Below, piece after piece: positions 9,135-17,563 of a DNA stretch of 64,000 nt (within the stretch, counting starts at the first letter, position 1; the number at the start of each line of letters is the position of its first letter). The position numbers and the translations under genes were made by a program. The notes beneath the pieces are model-generated. The model was not told where the DNA came from. It did not search any database and was given only the letters and a program-made list of their open reading frames with translations. The DNA is from an uncultured Pelagibacteraceae bacterium (lineage in GTDB: Bacteria > Pseudomonadota > Alphaproteobacteria > Pelagibacterales > Pelagibacteraceae). Location of the stretch: NCBI GenBank assembly GCA_902574035.1, contig CACGMC010000002.1, positions 1 to 64,000 of the forward strand, written 5' to 3'.

Positions 9135-10169
9135 TTAACAACCTTTGAAAGATTTAGACATATTTCTGATTAAATCAAAATATAATGATTTTCCTGGATT
9201 TAGTGTTGCTCCCAAAGGATCTATAACTCCAGTCTTAATATTTGTGTCTTTTGCTACTGCTTTGATTATATCCGGGTTAAATTGAGGTTCAGAAAATACA
9301 CAACTTACCTTTTCATGCTCAATTACTTCTCTAATTTCAGATAATTGTTCTGCACCAGGTAATACATCTGTATTCACTGTAAAAGCTCCTAAAACATTAA
9401 CATCAAATCTTTTTTCGAAATACTGGTAGGCGTCATGAAAAACAATTGATTTAAAGTCTTTATTTAAATCAGATTTAACTTTTTTTATTAGTTTGTCTAA
9501 ATCTTTGTGTGCCTTTTTTAAATTAGCTTTATATTTAGATGCGTTTTGTTGATCGTTTTCAATTAGATGTTCTGCCATCTCACTTAAAATTACTTTTGCG
9601 TTCATTGGGTCAAGCCAAATATGTGGATCATGTTCACCGTGAGCATGCTCGTGATGATCGTCGTGTTTATCCTCTTTATGACCGTGTTCTTTATGATCGT
9701 CATGTTTAGCTTCTTTATGACCGTGTTCTTTATGATCATCGTGTTTATCCTCTTTATGACCGTGTTCTTTGTGATCGTCATGTCCATGGTCATCATGGCC
9801 TTCGAATATGTTTCTTTCTCTAAATTCTAATTTTTTTAATCCTTTAATTTCCATTAATTCTATTTTTTCAGCTTTTTTTGCTACTGATTTTAATGGTTTT
9901 TCTAAAAAAGTTTCTAAGTCTTCACCAACCCAAAAAACTAGGTCAGCATTTTGTAACATTTTAGCGTGCGATGGTTTTAATGCAAATCCATGTGGAGAAT
10001 TATATCCATCTACGATCAAATCTGGTTTACCAACTCCATCCATCAAATAACTTGCTAATGAGTGTATAGGTTTTATAGAAGCTACAACTTTAATTTCAGC
10101 ATTTGCTGAAAAATTTATGGCAAATGTAAAAAATAAAGTAATTGTAAGCTTTAAAAATTTGTTTATCAT
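9135..10169 (-). CDS. znuA: Zinc ABC transporter substrate-binding protein with long His-rich loop
   Basis: Signal peptide, DPHIWLDPMNA motif, His-rich HDDHKEHGHKEDK repeats; divergent from znuC. Confidence 0.95.
   Translation of the reverse strand: MINKFLKLTITLFFTFAINFSANAEIKVVASIKPIHSLASYLMDGVGKPDLIVDGYNSPHGFALKPSHAKMLQNADLVFWVGEDLETFLEKPLKSVAKKAEKIELMEIKGLKKLEFRERNIFEGHDDHGHDDHKEHGHKEDKHDDHKEHGHKEAKHDDHKEHGHKEDKHDDHHEHAHGEHDPHIWLDPMNAKVILSEMAEHLIENDQQNASKYKANLKKAHKDLDKLIKKVKSDLNKDFKSIVFHDAYQYFEKRFDVNVLGAFTVNTDVLPGAEQLSEIREVIEHEKVSCVFSEPQFNPDIIKAVAKDTNIKTGVIDPLGATLNPGKSLYFDLIRNMSKSFKGC
9660..9784. repeat. 39-bp tandem repeat (about three imperfect copies) encoding HDDHKEHGHKE(D/A)K in znuA
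   Basis: Recurring tcctctttatgaccgtgttctttatgatcgtcatgttta with few substitutions; period 39 nt = 13 codons. Confidence 0.88.
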
Positions 10170-10171
10170 AG

Positions 10172-10203
10172 TGTTATAATGTAACGTTTGTTATAATATA
10201 ACA
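10172..10203. promoter_or_regulatory. Two palindromic operator half-pairs, probable Zur boxes
   Basis: TGTTATAATGTAACG (10172-10186) and TGTTATAATATAACA (10189-10203), 17 bp apart, in the znuA//znuC divergent gap. Confidence 0.82.
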
Positions 10204-10226
10204 TTTTGAAGGTCAAGTGATTTATT

Positions 10227-10973
10227 ATGGAAAATAAAAAAAAAGTTCTACTAAAGGTTGAAAATGTCGGCGTTTCTATGAATGACAAATCTTTAGTTAA
10301 AGGTGTTTCATTTGAAGTTAAACAAGGTGAAATAGTTACTTTGATAGGTCCAAATGGTTCTGGAAAATCAACAACAGCAAAAATTGCACTGGGAATATAT
10401 AAAAAAATAGATGGCAAAGTTAAAACATACACTAATAAAATTGGATACGTGCCTCAAAAAATTTCAATAGATTGGACCTTACCAATCAGAGTTTCGGATT
10501 TTATGACTTTGACAGAAGAATTAACCCAGGATCAAATAAATATAGCTTTAAATTTAACAGGTGTTGAACATTTAAAAAATAAAAGTTTAAGTAATTTATC
10601 TGGAGGCGAGTTTCAAAGAGTATTGATAGCAAGAGCCATCTCAAAACAACCAGAATTATTAGTTCTTGATGAGCCTGTACAAGGTGTTGATTTTAAAGGT
10701 GAAATTGCCTTATATGAATTAATCAAAAAAATTTCAGAGAAAATGAAATGTGGAATACTTTTAATCTCACATGATTTGCATGTAGTAATGTCTGCTACTG
10801 ATTATGTATTATGCCTAAATGGACATGTCTGTTGTTCTGGAACACCGCATCGTGTCGTTCAAGATAGCAAGTATAAGGAGCTATTTGGTGATAGAGCTTC
10901 AAATATCTTATCCCTTTACGAACATAAACATGATCATACTCACTCTCCAGACGGAACAATAGATCAAAAATAA
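10227..10973 (+). CDS. znuC: Zinc ABC transporter ATP-binding protein
   Basis: Walker A GPNGSGKST, LSGGEFQRV, Walker B LLVLDEP; His-rich C-terminus HKHDHTHS. Confidence 0.95.
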   Translation: MENKKKVLLKVENVGVSMNDKSLVKGVSFEVKQGEIVTLIGPNGSGKSTTAKIALGIYKKIDGKVKTYTNKIGYVPQKISIDWTLPIRVSDFMTLTEELTQDQINIALNLTGVEHLKNKSLSNLSGGEFQRVLIARAISKQPELLVLDEPVQGVDFKGEIALYELIKKISEKMKCGILLISHDLHVVMSATDYVLCLNGHVCCSGTPHRVVQDSKYKELFGDRASNILSLYEHKHDHTHSPDGTIDQK

Positions 10974-10974
10974 T

Positions 10975-11778
10975 ATGCTTGATGATTTTTTTATAAGAGC
11001 TTTACTTGCAGGAATTGGAATAGCTTTAATAACAGGTCCAATAGGATGTTTTGTAATTTGGAGAAGATTGTCTTTTTTTGCAGGTACACTTGCACATTCA
11101 GCTTTATTAGGTGTAACTATGGCTTTGGTATTTGAACTTAATATTGCTTTATCAGTTTTTTTAATATCAGCGGTTATAGCTATTTTCCTTCTACAATTAC
11201 AAACTAAAACAAATCTTCCTAACGATGCTTTATTAGGTTTATTAGCTCATTCATCACTAGCTATAGGACTTGTAATCATTGGATTTTTAACAACTATTAG
11301 ATTTGACGTTATGGGATTACTTTTTGGCGATATATTAGCTGTAAGTAAAAACGATTTATTATTAATTTGGGGCGGTGGCTTATTTATCTTAATAATTTTA
11401 AAAATTATTTGGAAACCTTTGTTTGCTTCAACAATAAATTATGATTTAGCTAAAGCGGAAGGAATGAATCCTGATAGATATAATGCAATATTTACAATTT
11501 TGATGGCAGCAATAATTGCTATTTCAATAAAAATAGTTGGGCTTCTCTTAATAACTGGAATGCTTATTATTCCAGCAGCGTTAGCAAGAAATATCTCAAA
11601 TAATCCTATACAAATGGCTCTTTTATCTACGATTGGAGGATTATTATCAATTTTAATAGGATTGTTTTCTTCTTTAGAATTTAATACAGCATCCGGTCCT
11701 TCAATAATAACTGCAGCTTTACTACTATTTTTAATTTCACTTATTAAAACAAAAAAATTTTCCGAATTGAAAAAATGA
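10975..11778 (+). CDS. znuB: Zinc ABC transporter permease
   Basis: ABC-3 family membrane protein (LSFFAGTLAHSALLGV) downstream of znuC. Confidence 0.95.
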   Translation: MLDDFFIRALLAGIGIALITGPIGCFVIWRRLSFFAGTLAHSALLGVTMALVFELNIALSVFLISAVIAIFLLQLQTKTNLPNDALLGLLAHSSLAIGLVIIGFLTTIRFDVMGLLFGDILAVSKNDLLLIWGGGLFILIILKIIWKPLFASTINYDLAKAEGMNPDRYNAIFTILMAAIIAISIKIVGLLLITGMLIIPAALARNISNNPIQMALLSTIGGLLSILIGLFSSLEFNTASGPSIITAALLLFLISLIKTKKFSELKK

Positions 11779-11800
11779 AAGTTAATTGGTAAAATAAAAT

Positions 11801-12199
11801 ATGGCTCAGATACAAACTCTTTCTAAAAATCAAAAAATAATTTTAGATATCATTGAAAAAGCCAACGAACCTTTAAAAGCTTATTCAATTTTATTTAATG
11901 TTCAAAAAAAAGGTATCAAAGCACCTTTACAAGTTTATAGAGCTTTAGAAAAATTAATCAAATTAGGAAAAATTCATAAAGTAGAAAGCAGAAATGCATT
12001 TGTGGCTTGTAAAAATTCAAATTGTGAAATTTCTAAAGCTACAGCTTTCTCGATTTGTGAAACATGCAAAAAGGTAACTGAAATTAGCGACCAAAAACTT
12101 TCTAAATATTTAAAAAATTTTCATGACAAAACCGGCATGATCTATAAAAAATATAATTTAGAATTTTATGGTTTATGTACAACCTGTAAAAGAAGTTAA
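11801..12199 (+). CDS. zur: Fur-family zinc uptake regulator
   Basis: Fur-like winged helix; CxxC motifs CETCKK and CTTCKRS; end of znuCB cluster. Confidence 0.93.
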   Translation: MAQIQTLSKNQKIILDIIEKANEPLKAYSILFNVQKKGIKAPLQVYRALEKLIKLGKIHKVESRNAFVACKNSNCEISKATAFSICETCKKVTEISDQKLSKYLKNFHDKTGMIYKKYNLEFYGLCTTCKRS

Positions 12200-12258
12200 T
12201 TAAATACTGCGACAAATCTCAATTTTCAATATCTACTAAATTATCTTAATCTTCTAAA

Positions 12259-13191
12259 ATGAAATTTATTATATCAATCATAAGTACGTTATTTTTCTTA
12301 ACTTCTTTAAATGCTAAAGAAATTAAAATGGGAAAAGCTGATTGGGATACAGGTTATTTTCAAGCAGAAATATATAAAAAAGCTTTAGAAAAAATGGGTT
12401 ACAAAGTGTCTGGCCCTACTGTGATGAAACCCCAAGTTTTTTATGTGGCAGCTGCTGCAGGTGATATGGATTTATGGGTAAACGGATGGTTTGATAATCA
12501 TAATACCTATGTAACTGAATCAATGGGAAAAGTTAAACCTGTTGGATATGTTGTAGAAAAGGGTGGTTTACAAGGTTATTTAATTGATAAGAAAACTGCT
12601 GACAAATTCAATATAAAATCAATAATGGATATCAAAAAACATGCAAAAGAATTCGACACAAATGGTGATGGAAAAGCTGATTTAGTAGCATGTCACCCAG
12701 GGTGGGGATGTGAAAAGATAATTACAAAACATTTTAAAGAACTTGGTCTTGGAGATTTTATTAATCCATTAAAAGCCGATTACTCTGCATCTATGGCTGA
12801 TACAATTTCAAGATACAAAAATGGAAAATCAATCTTATTTTATACTTGGACGCCAAACTGGACAGTTGGAACATTAAAATTAGGAGAAGATGTTGTTTGG
12901 ATTGAAGCGCCTTACAGCGAAACAAAAGAAGTTAAAGTACCAAATGCAACAAAATCTAAATTAAATATGGGTTTTGGTGTAAATGATATTAGAGCTGCAG
13001 CAAATGTTGATTTTCTTAAAGCCAATCCAAAAGTTGAAAAAATGTTAAAAAAAGCCTCTATACCATTAGCAGATATCGCTGAGCAAAACCTTAAGATGAA
13101 CGCTGGCGAAAAAAGTGAAAAAGCGATAAAGAAACATGCTGAAGACTGGATAAAGGCAAATCAAAGTACCTTTGACAGCTGGATTAACTAA
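12259..13191 (+). CDS. Glycine betaine/proline-type ABC substrate-binding protein (ProX-like), copy 1
   Basis: WDTGYFQAEIYKKALEKMGY, DLWVNGWF, LFYTWTPNW; signal peptide. Confidence 0.92.
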   Translation: MKFIISIISTLFFLTSLNAKEIKMGKADWDTGYFQAEIYKKALEKMGYKVSGPTVMKPQVFYVAAAAGDMDLWVNGWFDNHNTYVTESMGKVKPVGYVVEKGGLQGYLIDKKTADKFNIKSIMDIKKHAKEFDTNGDGKADLVACHPGWGCEKIITKHFKELGLGDFINPLKADYSASMADTISRYKNGKSILFYTWTPNWTVGTLKLGEDVVWIEAPYSETKEVKVPNATKSKLNMGFGVNDIRAAANVDFLKANPKVEKMLKKASIPLADIAEQNLKMNAGEKSEKAIKKHAEDWIKANQSTFDSWIN

Positions 13192-13324
13192 TTTAACTTC
13201 AAAATAAATCTCAAATTAACCACTATTTACCTTAGTTTTTGAAATAAAACTCACCTTTTAGTTGTATTACGGTTACATTTAATAATTATACATGCTAGTT
13301 TTTTTAAAAAAATAAGGAGTATAC

Positions 13325-14266
13325 ATGAAACATTTTAAAATTATCGTAGCTTTGATTGCAGCTTTGTTCATAACAAAAGCTGTTAATGCTAACGAAATCA
13401 AAATGGCTAAAGCAAACTGGGATACTGGTTATTTCCAAGCTGAAATATATAAACAAGCTTTGGAAAAAATGGGCTACAAAGTAACTGAGCCTAAAGCAAT
13501 TAAGCCTTCAGTATTTTATGTTGCAGCAGCAGCAGGGGATCTAGACTTATGGGTAAACGGATGGTTTGGAACTCATGACGGATATATCAAAGAAGCTAAA
13601 GGTAAAGTAAAAAAAGTTGGTTATGTAATGAAAAAAGGTGGCTTACAAGGTTACCTTATCGACAAAAAATCAGCTGACAGCCTTGGTATCAAAAGCGTAA
13701 TGGATATTAAAAAACACGCAGCAAAATTTGACTCAAATGGTGACGGTAAAGCAGACATGGTAGCTTGCCCTCCAGGTTGGGGATGTGAGAAACAAATCAC
13801 AAAACACTTTGCTGAATTAGGTTTAGGTGACTTTATTAATCCAGTAAAAGCTGACTATTCAGCATCTATGGCTGACGTTGTTGCAAAATACAAAAACGGT
13901 AAACCAGTATTATTTTATACTTGGACGCCGAACTGGACAGTTGGTGCTTTAAAACTTGGACAAGATGTTGTTTGGATAGAAGTTCCTTACAGCGCTACAA
14001 AAAAAGTAGCAGTATCAAATGCAACAAAATCTAAAATAAATATGGGTTTTGGTGCTGATGATATTCGTCCAGCAGCTAACTCTGATTTCTTAAAAGCTAA
14101 TCCTAAAGTGAAAAAAATGCTTTCTAAAGCATCTATTCCACTAGCGGATATCGCAGCACAAAACATGAAGATGAATGCTGGTGAGAAAAGCGAAAGAGCA
14201 ATCAAGAAGCATGCTAAGGAGTGGATTAAAGCGAACCAAAGTACGTTCGACAGTTGGATAAAATAA
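13325..14266 (+). CDS. Glycine betaine/proline-type ABC substrate-binding protein (ProX-like), copy 2
   Basis: Near-colinear paralog of the preceding gene; SD AAGGAG upstream. Confidence 0.92.
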   Translation: MKHFKIIVALIAALFITKAVNANEIKMAKANWDTGYFQAEIYKQALEKMGYKVTEPKAIKPSVFYVAAAAGDLDLWVNGWFGTHDGYIKEAKGKVKKVGYVMKKGGLQGYLIDKKSADSLGIKSVMDIKKHAAKFDSNGDGKADMVACPPGWGCEKQITKHFAELGLGDFINPVKADYSASMADVVAKYKNGKPVLFYTWTPNWTVGALKLGQDVVWIEVPYSATKKVAVSNATKSKINMGFGADDIRPAANSDFLKANPKVKKMLSKASIPLADIAAQNMKMNAGEKSERAIKKHAKEWIKANQSTFDSWIK

Positions 14267-14277
14267 GTTTTAGGTAA

Positions 14278-15144
14278 GTGAGCTTAAAACTTTCACCATC
14301 TGACTACGAAGTATACGTTCCGATAGCAGAATGGATTGAAAAACATATTAAGGAGTGGTTGTTTATGCAACGACCACTCTTTAAAAAATTATCCGCACCG
14401 ATAGACTCAGTATTAAACGGTTTAGACACATTATTTAATTTCATACCATTTCCGATAGTAATTCTTATTTTCATGGCTTTTGCATTCAAAACCAATGGAT
14501 TAAAATTTGCATTATTATCAGCATTAAGTTTAATTTTCATTGACCTTGTTGATTTGTGGCAAGAAACAATGACAACATTAGCGATGATTTTTACTGCTGT
14601 AATATTTTGTATGATAATTGGAATACCTTTGGGAATTGTAGCATCACGTAGTAATTTATTTGAAACTATATTAAGACCTATTCTTGATATAATGCAAACA
14701 ATACCAAGTTTCGTTTATTTAATTCCTGTTGTAATGTTATTTGGTGTGGGTCTGACGCCGGGGGTAGTTGCAACTATTGTATTTGCTTTACCACCAATTG
14801 TCAGACTAACGAACTTAGGAATTAGACAAGTAGGTAAGGGATTTAAAGAAGCTGGAGCTAGTTTAGGTTTATCAAGATTTTTAATATTAACTAAAATAGA
14901 AATTCCTTTAGCTATGAAGACTATTATGGCTGGGGTTAACCAAACATTAATGTTAGCTTTATCAATGGTAGTTATAGCTGCACTTATTGGGGCAGGGGGG
15001 TTAGGATTAACAGTATACGTTGCATTAGGTAGGTTAGATATTGGTGGAGCCGTTGTAGGAGGAACTGGTATTGTTATATTAGCAATTATTTTAGATAGAA
15101 TAACCCAAAAAATTATTCCTCAAGATAATATTAAATCTAGATAA
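14278..15144 (+). CDS. Glycine betaine/proline-type ABC permease (ProW-like), GTG start
   Basis: TIPSFVYLIPVVMLFGVG, IRQVGKGFKEAGASLG EAA loop, MLALSMVVIAALIGAGGLG. Confidence 0.93.
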   Translation: MSLKLSPSDYEVYVPIAEWIEKHIKEWLFMQRPLFKKLSAPIDSVLNGLDTLFNFIPFPIVILIFMAFAFKTNGLKFALLSALSLIFIDLVDLWQETMTTLAMIFTAVIFCMIIGIPLGIVASRSNLFETILRPILDIMQTIPSFVYLIPVVMLFGVGLTPGVVATIVFALPPIVRLTNLGIRQVGKGFKEAGASLGLSRFLILTKIEIPLAMKTIMAGVNQTLMLALSMVVIAALIGAGGLGLTVYVALGRLDIGGAVVGGTGIVILAIILDRITQKIIPQDNIKSR

Positions 15145-15145
15145 T

Positions 15146-15991
15146 TTAATTAATTTTTCTCACAAAAAGAACAAAAATGATTGACGTCACAAACATAATC
15201 AATGCATATGCAGCTGTAGGAACCATAAACACAATATCATCAAATAATTGAGTTGCTACAAACACAGCTAACGTTCCATTTTGTAAACCGCATTCAAGAG
15301 AAATACACTTTCTCTGAGCAATTCCTGATGCCCAAAATTTAGCAATGTAATAACCGGCGAAAATCATTGTAATGTTAAGGATAAAAGTTATTAAACCTGC
15401 TCTAGTTATAAAACTAATTATTCTATCCCATTCCTCAACCCATATAGATATAAAAACAATTAAAAATAATATTACTGATAGCCTTTGAACTAATAAAGTT
15501 TTAGATATTATAAAATCAGTCATTAAACTTCTAATAATCATTCCAAAAAGCACTGGCACGGTTACTACAAAAAACATTTTAAGCGCAATATTTAGCATTG
15601 AAATTTCTTTAACTATTTCAATACCTAAATAATTAGCTGAATTAAACACAATCAAAGGGACAATAATTATACTTAGTAAGCTTACAACAGCAGTTAATGT
15701 TACTGATAAAGCAACATCTCCATCAGCAAATTTAGTTAATATGTTTGAAGTTACTCCACCTGGTGCTGCCGCAATAACCATGACACCCATAGCAATTTCT
15801 ACAGGTAACGAAATTAAACTTATTAAGATAATAGCTACTATAGGAAGAAGAATAACTTGTGATAAAAAGCCTATAAGAAAATCTTTGGGATTTTTTACTA
15901 CTCTTAAAAAATCTTGAGTTGTTAAACCTAGTCCAAGACCGATCATGATTATAGCCAAACATATCGGCGCTATACTTTTTGCGATTTCCAC
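15146..15991 (-). CDS. Bile acid:sodium symporter (BASS) family protein, GTG start
   Basis: TM-rich 281 aa; AAAPGGVTSNILTKFADGDVALSVTLT and ECGLQNGTLA motifs; strong SD AGGGGGAAG upstream. Confidence 0.93.
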   Translation of the reverse strand: MEIAKSIAPICLAIIMIGLGLGLTTQDFLRVVKNPKDFLIGFLSQVILLPIVAIILISLISLPVEIAMGVMVIAAAPGGVTSNILTKFADGDVALSVTLTAVVSLLSIIIVPLIVFNSANYLGIEIVKEISMLNIALKMFFVVTVPVLFGMIIRSLMTDFIISKTLLVQRLSVILFLIVFISIWVEEWDRIISFITRAGLITFILNITMIFAGYYIAKFWASGIAQRKCISLECGLQNGTLAVFVATQLFDDIVFMVPTAAYALIMFVTSIIFVLFVRKIN

Positions 15992-16005
15992 TTACTTCCC
16001 CCTGG

Positions 16006-16020
16006 TGTTACTTTGTAACA
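16006..16020. promoter_or_regulatory. Inverted repeat TGTTA-CTTTG-TAACA, same TGTTA-N5-TAACA form as the znu operators
   Basis: Direct reading; located between BASS start and 63-aa ORF. Confidence 0.5.
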
Positions 16021-16041
16021 TATACATAAAAAAGGCCCAAA

Positions 16042-16233
16042 ATGAAACAATCTTGGGTTGTGTTGAATTCAACTTATGATAGATTCTCTTATATGAGAAT
16101 CTTAGCTTCAAGAATTAAAAACGCTAAAGAGCTAAAGTACGGTAAGCTAAAAACTAGCTTACTTAAGCCAAAAAATAACCTTCAGTCAGACTTCTATTAT
16201 CTTTTTAAGAAGAAAACTTTAATCAAAAAATAA
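16042..16233 (+). CDS. Hypothetical small basic protein, 63 aa
   Basis: ORF in an otherwise unusually long intergenic region; weak SD; no recognised family. Confidence 0.45.
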   Translation: MKQSWVVLNSTYDRFSYMRILASRIKNAKELKYGKLKTSLLKPKNNLQSDFYYLFKKKTLIKK

Positions 16234-16273
16234 TTAATTCAAACATTTTTCCCGTATACGGTGCGACATTATT

Positions 16274-16297
16274 GATAATGATAATTATTCTCATTCT
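16274..16297. promoter_or_regulatory. Fur box / iron operator
   Basis: gataatgataattattctcattctc closely matches the classical GATAATGATAATCATTATC Fur box, upstream of an Fe3+ SBP gene. Confidence 0.82.
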
Positions 16298-16339
16298 CAT
16301 ATAATTGAGAACCATTCGCAAAACTAACGAGGGAGATAA

Positions 16340-17350
16340 ATGAGAAAAATAATATTAGCAGTTTCAGCATTATTTTTTGTTTTTGGAAATCTTTTAGCTA
16401 ACGAAGTAAATATATTCAGTGCAAGACATTACGATTCAGATGTTCAATTGTATGAAAAATTTACAGCTAAAACAGGAATAAAAGTAAATGTTGTATCTGG
16501 AAAATCAGGCGCATTAGAGAAAAGAATAATCGCAGAGGGCGGCACAGCAGACTTATATATAACAGCTGATGCAGGTAGACTTGGCGCATTTTCAGCTAAC
16601 TTACAAGGTGGTTTAACAAGTGACGCAATAAAGTCAGCTGTTCCTAGTAATTTTAGAACATCTAAATGGGTTGGAATAGCTAAAAGAGCAAGAATAGTTT
16701 ATTTTGCTCCGGAGAGAGTTACAGGCGCAGAGTTAAGAGGTTTGACTTATGAAAGTTTAGCTGACCCTAAATGGAAAGGCAGATTAGTTATAAGAGCTTC
16801 TAACAATATTTATAACCAGTCACTGGTTGCTTCATTAATTAAAAATAATGGAAAAGGCAAAGTAGTAGAGTGGTCAAAAGGAATGGTTTCGAATATGGCT
16901 AGATCTCCAAAAGGTAATGACAGAGCACAAATACTAGCAGTAGCAGCAGGAGAAGCTGATATTGCAGTAGCTAATACATACTACTTAGCTCTAATGTTAT
17001 CAGGTAAAAAAGGTGCTGAGCAACAAGCTGCAGCAAAAAAAGTAAAACCTTTTTTCCCTAACCAAGATGGTAGAGGAACACATATGAATATCAGTGGTGC
17101 AGGTTTAGTAAAAGGAGCTCCTAACAAAGCTAATGCAATTAAGCTTGTAGAGTTCTTACTAAGTCAAGAAGCGCAAGAGCATATTGTTAATAATACTTTT
17201 GAATATCCAATGATAGCAGGTGTTTCACCTCATCCATTAGTAGTTAATATGGGTTTAGATTTTAAACAAGATCTTAAAACTAAAGTCGTTAACTACGGAA
17301 AAAGACAAGCTGATGCATTAGAGGTAATGACAGCAGCAGGTTGGAAATAG
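16340..17350 (+). CDS. Fe(3+) ABC transporter substrate-binding protein (FutA/FbpA/IdiA family)
   Basis: NEVNIFSARHYDSDVQLYEKFTAKTGIKVNV; signal peptide; followed by matching permease and ATPase. Confidence 0.95.
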   Translation: MRKIILAVSALFFVFGNLLANEVNIFSARHYDSDVQLYEKFTAKTGIKVNVVSGKSGALEKRIIAEGGTADLYITADAGRLGAFSANLQGGLTSDAIKSAVPSNFRTSKWVGIAKRARIVYFAPERVTGAELRGLTYESLADPKWKGRLVIRASNNIYNQSLVASLIKNNGKGKVVEWSKGMVSNMARSPKGNDRAQILAVAAGEADIAVANTYYLALMLSGKKGAEQQAAAKKVKPFFPNQDGRGTHMNISGAGLVKGAPNKANAIKLVEFLLSQEAQEHIVNNTFEYPMIAGVSPHPLVVNMGLDFKQDLKTKVVNYGKRQADALEVMTAAGWK

Positions 17351-17367
17351 TTGTTAATTAATTATTC

Positions 17368-17386
17368 ATGGCGTTTAAAGCGCCAT
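17368..17386 (+). other. Stem-loop between iron SBP and downstream small ORF
   Basis: ATGGCG-tttaaag-CGCCAT, 6-bp perfect stem just after the SBP stop; no strong T tract. Confidence 0.55.
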
Positions 17387-17398
17387 AAATATTAAAGA

Positions 17399-17563
17399 AT
17401 GAAAAATAAATTAAATACTTGTAAAAAGGGGTGCAAAACCTGTAATGATGATGCTAAGGATATGCAAAATCAACTTCAAAATAGAGATCCAAAAGAATTA
17501 AATTTTGAAGAAGCAAAACAAATTTTCTTTCCACTCAAAGGGAAGATTAATTCAAAAAAATAA
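17399..17563 (+). CDS. Small protein, 54 aa, with C-x3-C-x2-C motif (MKNKLNTCKKGCKTCNDDAKDMQNQLQNRDPKELNFEEAKQIFFPLKGKINSKK), not in ORF track
   Basis: Read directly; stop TAA immediately abuts ATG of the iron permease (TAAATG); fills the gap between SBP and permease genes. Confidence 0.75.
   Translation: MKNKLNTCKKGCKTCNDDAKDMQNQLQNRDPKELNFEEAKQIFFPLKGKINSKK

Noticed and set aside
9660-9784. CRISPR-like direct repeats
   Set aside because: Repeats are contiguous, in frame, encode the ZnuA His-rich loop and have no spacers.
9602-9830. ORFs overlapping the His-repeat (9602..9796 −, 9621..9830 +)
   Set aside because: Low-complexity frames generated by the 39-bp repeat within znuA; no coding support.
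13192-13324. Gap between the two ProX genes as a riboswitch candidate
   Set aside because: No convincing stem structure seen by eye; most simply a promoter region for copy 2.
15732-15962. 76-aa ORF inside the BASS gene
   Set aside because: Alternate frame, Ser/Tyr-rich low-complexity composition, contained in a supported CDS.
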